Shown in pieces: positions 54,684 through 64,000 of a stretch of 64,000 nucleotides of DNA (position 1 is the stretch's first letter; each line of letters opens with the position of its first letter). A model generated the notes under the pieces. The model did no database searches and was not told where the DNA came from. It worked only from the letters and a program-made list of their open reading frames with translations. Source of the DNA: Varroa destructor (taxonomy: Eukaryota > Arthropoda > Arachnida > Mesostigmata > Varroidae). The DNA is taken from positions 40,155,891 through 40,219,890 of the forward strand of contig NW_019211456.1 of NCBI RefSeq assembly GCF_002443255.2, in the 5' to 3' direction. The translations under genes were made by a program, and so were the position numbers.

Positions 54684-56116
54684 GACGCTGGCTACTTTAC
54701 GATCACAAAGTAACACTTTGTCTTCACCGAAAAACGAATGCTTCCCTAATAATTGCTAAGGGCTGGGAAGGAGTAGAGCGAAAGTTAAGATGTATCTGCT
54801 TTGATTGTTGGAGATCGTTTCCTACTTTAAGGATCGGAGAAATTCGACTCGTCTCTCGTTCCACTATATCGGTTCTATTCGAAATACGGTATCAGGCAAC
54901 ACCTCGCCGTAGGATTTAGCCATGATTGTTTAACATCTCAACCTATGACTGTTAGATATTTACCTTCAAACTGATCTGACAAGTCATTAATAAACATAAA
55001 TTAGAAATGAGGTATGGTTGAATAACTTTCTTGTCCTGCAAGCGCTCAGAAGGCGTTACCTGCCGACTCCCATTGGCTGGCTCATTTCCAAGCGTCTCTG
55101 AATATGGCGGCTAATGTGAGATCAGTTGAACTAAATTCGAAGTCTGTGGCTTAGCGCTCGCGGAAGCTTGTGCGTTTCATTACCAGCCCACCCTCTAGGT
55201 ACAGAAGGTTCGCAAGATGTCTGAATGGAAATCGACAGTCGGCAACAACGGGCAGCAGACCGTTCCATTAGTCTAGCGATGAAAGCAGCGCGCCAGGTAT
55301 AGTCCGACAGACCAGCACCCAAACCTGTCCGTCGATGGTCCACCACAAACCCCAACGTTTCTCTACGATTCAAACCCTCCGCCCAACTTCGCCTAGCGGG
55401 GGCGCTGCTTGACAAACATAACACCCCTTAGTTCTAGCCGGCTTTCTAGTACCGGCTTCAACGGAACCCCTCAAACCTTAACCAAACCGGCTTCAACTAC
55501 CTGCTCATTTATTCGAGACCGATCGCCAAGCTGGACTAGTTTACGAGAATAGCGTTCTGGGTATCCGATGCTTGCCTTCACTCAGAATGGACCGCGGTAC
55601 ATTGAGAATAGGGACACTTTGTACTTTACTCCGGTAAACTATCTGTTACTACGTAGCATTTCCGGATTCATACATTCACTAGGACGAATGACATGTCATT
55701 GCACTCAATAGAAGCCGACGAAGTCCGTGGAGTCATGCTGATGGTTACTTCCGTGTTGCCTGGGAAGCTGAGACCTCCCAGCTACATGAATCGGGAATTA
55801 TTAGGCCTGTTCTAGCTCAAGCCAAACGCACCTAGACAGGCACAGGCCTATCGACAAAAGGCACAACATAACTGGTGGCTCCTTCAAAACTGGTTCTTCT
55901 TTCTGCTGCATTTAGCTCTACAGAGAATTTCTATAAAATTAGGCTTTTTCTAGTGTGCACAGTGAAGTTAAGGTGGGTGTTGACCTATTTCTATGTCGAT
56001 ATAGTACGTGAGATATAAGCACTCACACCTTTTTCGGGTCCTAATTTTTATTTTAGATCACCTCGTAGTCTCCTAGAACAAGCATGCAAAGTGCCAGAAT
56101 AAAATATAGCTTATCG
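54684..56116. other. No supported gene
   Basis: An 79-codon plus frame (54680-54919) and a 97-codon minus frame (55131-55424) lack other evidence. 55.4-56.1 kb shows nothing. Confidence 0.42.
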
Positions 56117-56329
56117 CTATGTAGATGAATACATGCTGCCCACGATATGCTGTGTTGTCAATACATATATGCGCACCTCATCATTAACGACCATGACCCT
56201 GCACCCTGGCTTCGTCTTGAGGCTCTCGACTGGTGACATGAAGGTAGATAATGCTTCCTGCAGCCCAATTGATGAATGCACGAAGTAACAAAACAATAGG
56301 ATTAATAGACATGCAAACACACGTATCAT
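56117..56329 (-). CDS. Candidate small secreted protein, 70 residues, or its first exon
   Basis: On the minus strand an ATG (56327-56329) starts MIRVFACLLILLFCYFVHSS, a strong signal peptide with likely cleavage after IG. The following 47 residues are mixed and contain a single cysteine (KPGCRVMVVNDEVRIYV), ending in TAG at 56117. A fair donor (GATGAG|GTGCGC) about 150 nt in offers a reading as a first exon. The start context (GAAATGAT) is acceptable. Codon bias is not marked. No family recognised. Confidence 0.3.
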   Translation of the reverse strand: MIRVFACLLILLFCYFVHSSIGLQEALSTFMSPVESLKTKPGCRVMVVNDEVRIYVLTTQHIVGSMYSST

Positions 56330-57409
56330 TTCAATAGTGCAACAACTAAAAAGTACATCAGTAGCCCACACCATATAGGCCTACTCTTAAATGCAGCAAT
56401 ATGAGTCCAATAACATACACCAGACGTGTAAATAGAACTAGACTTTTTGAGCATTACGTCCGCTACTGACGTTGAGCGTTGCTTCGGATGGCCGGCACCT
56501 CCCAGCCCGGCAGACAACGAAGCGTTTCTACACCCGCCTTCGAACGAAAACCACTGCATATCCTCACATTTGGTTGTATACGCTATAACTCGAACCTTTC
56601 CGTTGACGCTATTATCAGCTAAGACGCATCCGACTTGACCCTAGTAAACTCATCGCTATACGTATGATACTAGCCTTCATAGGAAACGTAGCTTAGATGT
56701 ACACGCATGCACGGGCGCACGCACGCACGCACGCACGCACGTATACGGCCAAAGAACAAAATCACTATCCAAAAAAGACGGTAATGATCCTTCGAGTCGT
56801 TTGAACCGGCGCAACATGAACAAATAGAATACTGCTGATAAAACGAAAACTAATATATAATAACAAATAAAAATAAAGCGCTTCCCTGCCTAATTGTGTA
56901 AGCACATATTTTATTGTATATCTATAAAATATTCTACTGAGAATCTGGGAACCACTTTTTCAAAGTGAGTTTCCAAGGATTACCACCAATGACCAGCGCG
57001 AGCCGGTGAACAGAATCGGTAGTCTACATATCAACTGTACTGTACATAAATATACAAAAAAGCTGCTCTCTTCGAGTAAAATCTACTCAGCATGAGTTCC
57101 AGTAGCGTAGAAATGAACGCGTCAGGATCGGCCAGCACAACTCTACTGATAACGTTATATAGGTGGGCTCAGTACGTTCAGATCTGAGGGGGGAACGAAT
57201 AGATCAGAGTCCCTGTATCAGCTACGAAAGTCCGAAGGCATCTGTTTTTTTTTTTCGTGGGGTTGGCGAATAGTAACGCGACCTGCGAATGACCATTGTT
57301 TCTCTTGTGGCGGAAGGGAAATTTATGAGGGACTATTTACGGTTAGAATCGGTCGAACGACGGCGGGATGACCGTTCATCGATTCGACTGAACGCCTGCG
57401 GCAGAGAAG
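56330..57409. other. No supported gene; GCAC repeat; possible 5' region of next gene
   Basis: 56.33-56.64 kb has overlapping frames on both strands. 56.75-57.06 kb is AT-rich. 57.1-57.4 kb is likely promoter/5' UTR of the exon at 57410. No TATA box is evident, and a T10 tract lies at 57245. Confidence 0.35.
56715..56740. repeat. (GCAC)n microsatellite
   Basis: Six and a half GCAC units. Confidence 0.97.
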
Positions 57410-57556
57410 ATGGAAGAGAGCGAACAAAACGATTTCACAGTAAAAGTCGACTGGTTGTCTCTAATATACAAGGACAACAGCGACGTCATTGACAATCGTC
57501 ACAATCACGGCGGCGGCCGCGACGGCAACGGCAGACAGAGCCACATATTTCGAAAG
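57410..57556 (+). CDS. Candidate first coding exon, 49 codons, donor AAG|GTACGG
   Basis: ATG in an ideal context (GAAGATGGA) starts MEESEQNDFTVKVDWLSLIY. The exon goes on with an acidic/asparagine part and a glycine/histidine-rich end (NRHNHGGGRDGNGRQ) and finishes at a good phase-0 donor (CGAAAG|GTACGG, GT at 57557). Two thirds of codons end in G/C, with a long run of C endings. Exactly past the donor the DNA turns AT-rich. Start context, codon bias, donor and the switch in composition agree, making this the most convincing exon in the window. The unspliced frame would add about 34 hydrophobic, intron-like codons. Function unknown. The next exon may be at 58110. Confidence 0.45.
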
Positions 57557-58100
57557 GTACGGGATTATCAATGTTTGGCTATGTTTATTAGATTTATATT
57601 TGGATTGCTGTTATTTCGCTCTCTCAACTGTCATTTCTATTCGGGGGCGCGAGGACATTAAGTTCATATCTAAATGGTTGCGACACAACCAACTTACGTG
57701 CAACGTCTTGAAGGATTTGAGAAACTAACCTGGCAGGTCTATTTAGGATTCCGCCGAAATTATATTGATATGGTCTACCCAAAAGGGTCAACCAACAGAT
57801 CTCAAGGGTAATATATATCGTGTCTTTAGAATGAGCCGTATACTTCACCCGTTGCTGCTCTATCTATAACGTCGCGTTCGTCTTAGACCAAGCTTGCATA
57901 GCACTTACAATCATTAAGCGGCGATCGGTGAAAGTACAGACTGAGAACACCAAAGCCATATCGGGACTTACAGGCGTAACTGCGAGAATTCACACAAGCT
58001 TGCACATAGATGCAAACGGTAATTGTAAAGAAGATCCGCGGCGGGCTCCAACTTTTTTGCCGCAACTTCTACTTTTATTTCTTTGTCGCGCCTTGCGGTC

Positions 58101-58305
58101 AGCGGAGCCTCAGCGGATAACCCTTTGCTATCTGGCAGAACTCGGAAATCATCCGAAAGTCGACCCCATCCTGGCGAAAGCACCTAGAGGCGCTCGTAGA
58201 CATGGATGTATTGTTGAACGATTTCAATGCAACTGTTGGGTTTTGCTAGAGATGTTCCGCGAAGTAATAAATCATTGCTCAGCCAAAAAGATCTATGATC
58301 CCTGA
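58101..58305 (+). CDS. Candidate terminal exon, 61-68 codons
   Basis: A long pyrimidine tract (TTCTACTTTTATTTCTTTGT) ends in two possible acceptors, GGTCAG and CCTCAG (about 58100 and 58112). After the second the frame is phase 0 and reads RITLCYLAELGNHPKVDPIL, later with four cysteines, to TGA at 58303-58305. This fits the phase-0 donor at 57556 and would give a protein of about 113 residues with a 556-nt intron. Codon bias is weaker than in the first exon, so the link is uncertain. After the first acceptor only a phase-1 joining would be open. Confidence 0.25.
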
Positions 58306-58520
58306 TGCTCATAACCTACGTTTAGATTTAACCCCTAGTCTATGACCTTTACGCAGGCTAAACACATCGGAAAAATTGCTGTTTAAGTTGCAACTGTCGT
58401 CAGAGCCTCTTCACTGAATCTCACTCTGAAGATTCAACCGCAAAAGATCCCGCTTTTTTAGATTCTTTGTTCACAAAGAGTTCAAACAGAAGCCGGTGCT
58501 TTTCTGGACGATCTTTTTCC

Positions 58521-58539
58521 TTTTTTTTTTTTTTTTTTT
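58521..58539. repeat. T19 homopolymer
   Basis: Nineteen T bases preceded by CTTTTTCC. Could be a polymerase III terminator or a poly(A) tail on the minus strand. Confidence 0.95.
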
Positions 58540-59316
58540 AATACGGTCAAGTATCAGACTGGAAGGAATAACATTGATTTGACAAGTCGTATTGGTTCGT
58601 TGAGTGCTATTTTCCTTAAGGAAAACACAGATATTACATTATTCTAAAAGAGATAAGAGTACCATAATAATATTTTTCTCATATTTGAATTTAAAAAATA
58701 ACGCTTAATTATATACAAAGCCGGTTTTGATGATCTCAATAATTTTAATAAAAGCTTTATCCATATGTAGATGTATTCGCTGACAAATTAGACAAACAAC
58801 GATGGATGTATATAGAAATTATCGCTCTTTTTGATACGATTTTTAAGTCTCTTCTGCTAATACGGGAATGAAGCTGGGTAGACTGAACTCTCTAGCCTAC
58901 ACACACTGAAGAAATGTATGTTTTTTTTTTTGAAGAGCTACAGCGTCCGACTTTTTGTAACTGTCACGGAGATCCCTGGGCGCACCAAGTCCAGCTGAAG
59001 TTTAGGGTGTTGTTTTAGGCTGCTTTAGTTGTTTCCTATCTGGTAATACCTAATGGTGGCGACATTGTAGATATGTCTACCGAAATTGACAGCGAAATAG
59101 AAAGTGCCGGTTAGTAGCGTGTTCGCTGATCGTTGCCGCTGCCTACCGAAAATGATGCCTCCGTATAGAGTTGAGAGACGTTGTTGTTATTGTAATTGTT
59201 GTTTTGCTTAAGCACAGCTGCCTGCTACACGCGACCGAACCAGTATTGCTGGTCGGTCGCCCGAACTCGAGCCATCGCCAACCTTAATATTCACCTCAAG
59301 CTGTTTCGCTCCGGGC

Positions 59317-59333
59317 TCTAACTAACTAACTAA
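59317..59333. repeat. (CTAA)n run
   Basis: Four tetranucleotide units, tail-like, after GCTCCGGGCT. Confidence 0.85.
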
Positions 59334-60281
59334 CATCATAGACACCAATATTGGATGGTGCTAAGTTGTGCCCAATGGATACGTCTTCACACTCCTTCCG
59401 GTTTGGCACACGATGATATGAGACAGATTTCACACCTTTTACTCGGCGAGCAGCAAGAGCCCCAATTGCATCACCAGTCGCTACGACGAGAAGCCAGAAG
59501 CAAAAACTCGGGTATTCTGCGATTCATTGGCTTGCTACTGCCCGGCCGGTAGTCCAATGCAGTGGCACCGTGTACGCTTTACCACACAGATCGCCACTGA
59601 TTTAGTTAAAACATTCTTCTGTCAACTCTATTGCAAGCCCAACAAATAGTTGGTTGAAATTAGTCCGTATTTAATTTTCCATTCATTTTCCAGCACCATC
59701 TCGCAGACACAAGCTTAATCGATTTAGTTTAGTTATTAAAAATATTAATTTTTTCCCGTAATTGTGTAATAGTAGAAGACGTCCCCTTCCGCGTCATCTC
59801 TTTTATTTTTAGTTAGTTCAGCTGTAAAATTTCAGCTGACCTTTTCTTGCTCCTATCGGTCGATATAAACTTGTCTGTCCTTTGTCGTCTAGGCCTTATA
59901 TCCCACGTCACATGTATGCAGCATTATGGGTGTATTGCTGGCCTTAATGCAGCCTGTGGCTCCGAGGACATTTTTGAGCCGGGTCGAAATTAATGACAAA
60001 ATTGATTACAAAATCACGCTTGCCAGTCAGTCAGGCAAGCGGCTTGTGAGGTTTAGGAAAGGCCTGCCTCTGCCAGCTCATTGCAAGAAAAGCAGTGCCT
60101 TTTCTACGCCTTTTCTTCGATATCGAGCATAAGCAGTGTCGACTTGTGATCGAACTGACTTGAATGGGGTGTCAGTTGGCTCATCTAGATATTGACGCTG
60201 TTCTGCTAATGCTGCCTCAACTACCGCCGTCGCCATCTAGATCCACACACAGAGATTCTCTGGAGATTCTACAGCTTGTGC

Positions 60282-60311
60282 GTGTATATATATATACATA
60301 TATATATACAC
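60282..60311. repeat. Near-palindromic TA repeat (GTGTATATA...TATATACAC)
   Basis: Thirty bases, symmetrical apart from the CA at the centre. Confidence 0.9.
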
Positions 60312-61588
60312 AGTCGATTGGTAGCCCGTTGCGGTGATGGGGGATATTGGGGGATTTGTGGGAATCGGGGCTTAGTGGTGCTGCTGCTGTTCTGCTAGGA
60401 AAAAGCACCTTTGGAGATTTTGTCGTCGTCGACGCTGTTGTCCGAATAGCAGCCGCAATAGCGACGCAGGAGCTGACAAAGGATGTGTCGTCCTTCCCTG
60501 AAAACTAGGTCAGTCACTTTTGGTTGCTCGGAAAGTAAACACCTTACTCTATTGCACGCCTGAGATCAACTCTGTACATTGGGCACATTCGCACACTGAT
60601 ATGCTTGCACACGGGTGTACAGCCAGCCCATAGTGGCAGTGTCAGCAGCTCTATAGCGATAGTCCTTTAAGGAAAGCACTACAACAACTGAGTGCAAGAA
60701 AAAGCTAGTAGACTTGCTTGACTTGACTCGATAGAGATATATGCATAGTGAGCGCTGGGAGTGTCTAACACGGCCCAATCACGACCGAAAACAAAATAGG
60801 ACAGATCTAACGGTATCTGCGATTCAGTAACCCGAACGAAACAGTAGGACCTTGTGCCTTGCGTACGCACTACGGAGCAAGTGTGCAGCTCTTTGTACAA
60901 AATTCACAATTTAGTATTGTATTTAGAATCTTTTTTCTATTTATGGATTCGGAAATATGCGCGTTCTGTACGTGACTTCTTATTACCGGTTCATGTAGTT
61001 GACTCAGAAACGTTTGTTATGGAACCGGACAAGACTGCGCTGGAGGCCCTGCTCTTTGCTAGGATTCTTAATATTCTCTAAGGGCAAACAGCGTTTGGAC
61101 GTTCGCTTGGATATAAAATGCACGATAAGTGTAGCTACGAAATTGACCTAAGTAAATGGGAAACGATTAGACGATCGCTAATTCACAAAATAAAAACAAT
61201 GTTCCTATTAAAAATTAGATAAAATCGGTAAATGTTTGTTGCGCATAAAAGTTGTTTACATGAGATACTCGTAGTGTTCATTTAAAGCGAACAGGAGGGT
61301 AGCCAAAGTAGATCACGATTGGACCCAAATCAAGGTGGCCTTTTAGATGTCACTTTATGCAGACGATTGATGTACCTCTGATCACTTCTAAATCTATACA
61401 ATATCTATTGTTGCCAACTGCTACATGCAGTCAGCATTTACCATCATCATCATCGCCTACGAAGATTCAACATCTAATTTAAAATATTTGAAAAATCTCA
61501 CGTATGTTAGTGTGAAAACGAATTCATCGATAGACAGCGTGACGTGGCATGAAGTTCTTGGCTACAGCAGCCGCTGTTACCGCTACAG

Positions 61589-61861
61589 CCACGTGCTCCT
61601 GTGGGGTGGGTCATCATCGCCACCATCATCATCGCCGTGCAGCTTCGCCGGCGGTTCGAGGCTACCGCGCGATTATGCGAGGCCGCATATAGCTCACTGG
61701 TGGACGACGATGGACGGCGCTGCAGAACCCTCGGATGGCCGCAGCCCTATGGCCACTTCACGGCCATTTGCTTTGCCATGATGTTCTATGGCAGTACCGT
61801 CCCTGTGGCTGTCCATAGGCACCCCCCTTCGTTCCTTCCTATAGCGCACTGCCCGCGATAG
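61589..61861 (+). CDS. Candidate exon: hydrophobic segment plus cysteine pair
   Basis: After an acceptor-like GTTACCGCTACAG (ending 61588) the plus frame reads VGWVIIATIIIAVQLRRRFE, a short hydrophobic segment with a basic stop, then ATARLCEAAYSSLVDDDGRR with two cysteines 14 residues apart and a second hydrophobic stretch (TAICFAMMFYGSTVPVAV). About 70% of codons end in G/C, above the local level. Part of the hydrophobic core is encoded by ATC/GCC near-repeats, so caution is needed. No ATG at the start. The end is either TAG at 61859 or an unseen donor. The layout (helix, then a cysteine loop) would suit the first half of a two-pass membrane protein whose second helix could be the 63.5-63.9 kb frame. 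Confidence 0.28.
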   Translation, partial: PRAPVGWVIIATIIIAVQLRRRFEATARLCEAAYSSLVDDDGRRCRTLGWPQPYGHFTAICFAMMFYGSTVPVAVHRHPPSFLPIAHCPR

Positions 61862-62089
61862 CAGTAGTAGTTGAAGCAAAGACACGGCAGTAACACGGGC
61901 GGACGACGATCAGAAGCATTTGGAGAGCAGGCGAGCGAGTCTGTGCAAGTGAGAGAGTGAGCGGGAGCTACCCGTAGCCAGCTGACACAGCATGCTGGAT
62001 AGTAGAGGCAGCAGCGAAGGGCCCACCCGCGCTGGCCAGTGGGCACCACCCGCTGGCCCTTTCTTTCTTTCCAGCAGTGGCAGTGGCCA

Positions 62090-62434
62090 ATGGCCAGCCT
62101 CTTTCTGCTGGCACGGTCCCCCGCCCGCGCTAGAGAGCGAGGGATCCCGTCGGCGGCTGCCGAGCTGTCGGCCAGTGCCGCTGCTACTGGCAGCACTACG
62201 GCCGCTGCCGAAGAAGGAGAAGACGAAAGAGAGGCTAGGCACAGCCCGCTCTGCCGTTCGTTTGCTAGCAGCCTTTTTCGCTCGCTTGTTGCCAGTGCAG
62301 ATAGAACAGCAACTGCCAGCAGATCCACGAGGGCCCTGCGGCCGCAGGCGGTAACGGCAGCCGCGCGGCAGCGACAGAGGCCGTTAACACAGCCGCTATT
62401 AGCTGGACCAGTTGTCGTTGGCGCAACGCAGTAA
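62090..62434 (+). CDS. Alanine/serine-rich ATG frame, 114 codons
   Basis: ATG in an excellent context (GCCAATGGCC) starts MASLFLLARSPARARERG, then an alanine/serine-rich stretch, an acidic patch (EEGEDERE) and a basic low-complexity end. Codons end mostly in G/C, but so does all of this GC-rich DNA, and the minus strand is open across the same region for 247 codons. It could be a low-complexity N-terminal exon, as arthropod regulators often have. Alternatively the patch is a CpG-rich promoter without coding content. Confidence 0.2.
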   Translation: MASLFLLARSPARARERGIPSAAAELSASAAATGSTTAAAEEGEDEREARHSPLCRSFASSLFRSLVASADRTATASRSTRALRPQAVTAAARQRQRPLTQPLLAGPVVVGATQ

Positions 62435-62654
62435 CGAACACTGCTACGAGGGAAAACAAGGCAGCAACGCCAGTAAAGGATAGGGCGAGGCACTAGGCTA
62501 GTGCAGCTGTATATCGTGGACGGCAGCACTTGCCGCCAGCACGACTTAGCGAACAGCTGACGAGGCGAAGAACAGGGCTTTTGGTAAAGCGCGCACGGCC
62601 GCGGCCGGTGCCAACTTTAGCGCATGCGCACCAAAGTAGGCGCCTTGTACAGCT

Positions 62655-62702
62655 TGTCTGTCTGTCTGTCTGTCGATAGGTTGCCGGCCTGTCTGTCTGT
62701 CT
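62655..62702. repeat. Two (TGTC)n runs separated by 15 bases
   Basis: Five units at 62655-62674 and three at 62690-62702. Confidence 0.93.
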
Positions 62703-63534
62703 ATTCTTTGCTTGCAGCTTCTCCTGCTAGTCACCTCTGCGACACCGGTACTCCAGCCTCCAGCTATGACTGGCAGCAGCTTGCCCAAGAGCTGACAAAA
62801 AGAGTCTGGAGGCCATCTAGGCAACACAACCCGTCATAACCAGTGGCCAAGCACTGGGCACCGCACACTTATGCCCCACCACCGATTGCCACGGCTACCG
62901 ACCGGCCAGTGGCGGCGGCTACTGTTGGGGCCGTGGCGAAGACCAACAAGGAGCAAGCACGGGCTTTGTATGTATGTGGACGGTAACGTGGATACGATTG
63001 GACCTTACGTCCGTTGTCTGTGGTAGATCTTATTCAGTGCCTGGCGATCCAGTTGCAACACTGGGAACACGATTTGATAAAGTAAATAATGGACAAAAAC
63101 ATGTATCACTGCCAGTTTGGCCCAAAATGTAACCATGATATAAGCTTGTGGGTCTGGGCCAAGCGTCAAGGTGGCTATCGACCATGGCCCACCCCATTTG
63201 AACGGCAGCGTTTTCGCCATAGGCACTTTCTGCCAAGAGCTGCTACTGCCCATGTTTGCAGCCACATTATGAGTGAAAAAGGCTTGAGAAAGGGAGAGGT
63301 GAAGCAAATTTGACGACAATATGATATAATGGTACACAGGTGGAAAACTAATCAATAAGGGGCGCCAGTTAGATATAAAAGACGGATCGAGCAGAGATAC
63401 CTTGAATGAATTGTTCTTCAAACATCTAATATTGGCCAAATGGCTAACAAAGCTATGAATTGATTTTACAACACGAATACGGCTATTCAAGTAAACGCTG
63501 CAGGGTGCTCTATTTTATAGCGGGAATATAGTTT
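62703..63534. other. GC-rich then AT-rich, no firm gene
   Basis: A 161-codon minus frame (63005-63490, no ATG start) crosses both compositions and competes with a 74-codon plus frame (63089-63313). TATTTTATAG at about 63510 lies 25 bases before the ATG at 63535 and might be a TATA element. Confidence 0.35.
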
Positions 63535-63942
63535 ATGAGCTACTTTTTTTTGTTTAACCTTTGCTTATGCACGAGCCATTCTTTTTCCGGTAAATGGGGG
63601 ATTTGCATTTCGTCAGTAGCAAACAAGTTGGCCTCACACGAAGCAATTAGGACTACAGTAAACCTGCACAAGTTGCCGGAAACGTTGTTTATTAATCAAT
63701 GTCACGAAGAGACTTTTGTGATTTGTAATGTAAGAGCCAGTGGTTGCCTCTACCCTGGTGAGTACACCAGCTTAAGCGTCGCCATGGTCACTCACACCGT
63801 GACCCGCAACTTTTACGAGAATACGAACCAGATCCGCCATACACAGAACGTTTTGATACTTCTACCCACTGGTGGCGCGTTAATATCGTTATTTTTTGCT
63901 TACATCCTGCGCACGTACGTGTCAAAAGAAGATCTGAGCTAA
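63535..63942 (+). CDS. Candidate membrane protein C terminus or complete 135-residue protein
   Basis: ATG at 63535 gives a leader-like start (MSYFFLFNLCLCTSHSF). Internal acceptor-like sites (for example ACGAG near 63576 and CGTCAG near 63618) allow a reading as a terminal exon. The middle holds four cysteines (QCHEETFVICNVRASGCLYP). Codons from about 63745 to 63840 end in G/C about 80% of the time, strong evidence of coding. A membrane helix (NVLILLPTGGALISLFFAYI) precedes a short tail RTYVSKEDLS. The cysteine-aromatic step before a C-terminal helix faintly recalls two-pass auxiliary channel subunits (KCNMB/TipE type), but I cannot confirm it. GTGAGT at 63758 looks like a donor, yet coding bias continues past it. 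Confidence 0.4.
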   Translation: MSYFFLFNLCLCTSHSFSGKWGICISSVANKLASHEAIRTTVNLHKLPETLFINQCHEETFVICNVRASGCLYPGEYTSLSVAMVTHTVTRNFYENTNQIRHTQNVLILLPTGGALISLFFAYILRTYVSKEDLS

Positions 63943-64000
63943 GGAAGAACGACCACACTGCACAGTAAGTATAGCTAAAATCAACGCGTCCTTAAGGAGC

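Larger units (their letters stand above)
58306..61588. other. No supported gene; poly-T, palindromes, TA repeat
   Basis: T19 at 58521-58539, a perfect 16-bp palindrome TTTTCCTTAAGGAAAA at 58610-58625, and a (CTAA)n run at 59317-59333. Frames of 61-82 codons (59355-59552, 59926-60132, 60854-61081) have no other support. 61.1-61.4 kb is AT-rich. Confidence 0.4.

Overview
This window looks like nuclear DNA of a metazoan, most likely an arthropod. It holds no bacterial operon, no rRNA or tRNA that I can recognise and no CRISPR array. It does hold many microsatellites (CA, TA, TTC, GCAC, TGTC, CCCG), homopolymers, non-LTR-type A/T-rich tails, a tRNA-derived SINE-like element and many CG dinucleotides, and AT-rich stretches alternate with short GC-richer patches. 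Open frames are short. Their lengths are about what chance gives in 64 kb of roughly 45-50% GC, so no frame is proven coding by length alone. I recognised no protein family with certainty. Every gene call below is a hypothesis built from start codons, splice-site quality, third-position GC, signal peptides or membrane segments. Confidence values reflect that, and most are below 0.4.

Layout. 1-5 kb: mostly non-coding, with a SINE-like element near 1.3 kb and a tiny initiator exon ending in a strong splice donor at 2.55 kb. 5-10 kb: a cysteine-rich exon (minus), a patch open on both strands at 7.2-7.4 kb, a possible terminal exon at 8.7-8.8 kb (minus) and a GC3-rich frame at 9.4-9.7 kb (minus). 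10-14 kb: AT repeats and low-complexity DNA, with one small two-helix membrane frame at 11.6 kb. 14.6-21 kb: a run of plus-strand exon-like frames, including a two-exon model with a 63-nt intron at 17.0-17.4 kb. 24.9-25.3 kb: a 155-codon ATG frame on the minus strand. 28-34 kb: several plus-strand frames, the most interesting being a 47-residue product that gains a membrane helix only after splicing (30.1-30.6 kb). 38.7-39.0 kb: a secreted-protein-like frame with coding-like GC3. 40.5 kb: a small signal-peptide/cysteine frame. 44.8-45.2 kb: overlapping frames, one strongly helical. 50.6-50.9 kb: a sense/antisense pair of frames. 56.1-56.3 kb: a small secreted frame (minus). 57.4 kb: a convincing first coding exon. 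61.5-64 kb: a GC-rich patch, then two plus-strand frames with membrane segments that could belong to one two-pass membrane protein.

I see no cassette of genes that clearly act together. The strongest leads are the 57.4 kb first exon, the 38.7 kb secreted frame, the 9.4-9.7 kb frame, the 30.1 kb spliced microprotein, the 17.0 kb two-exon gene and the 61.6/63.6 kb membrane pair. RNA-seq alignment and a protein search against chelicerate and insect proteomes would decide nearly all of these at once.
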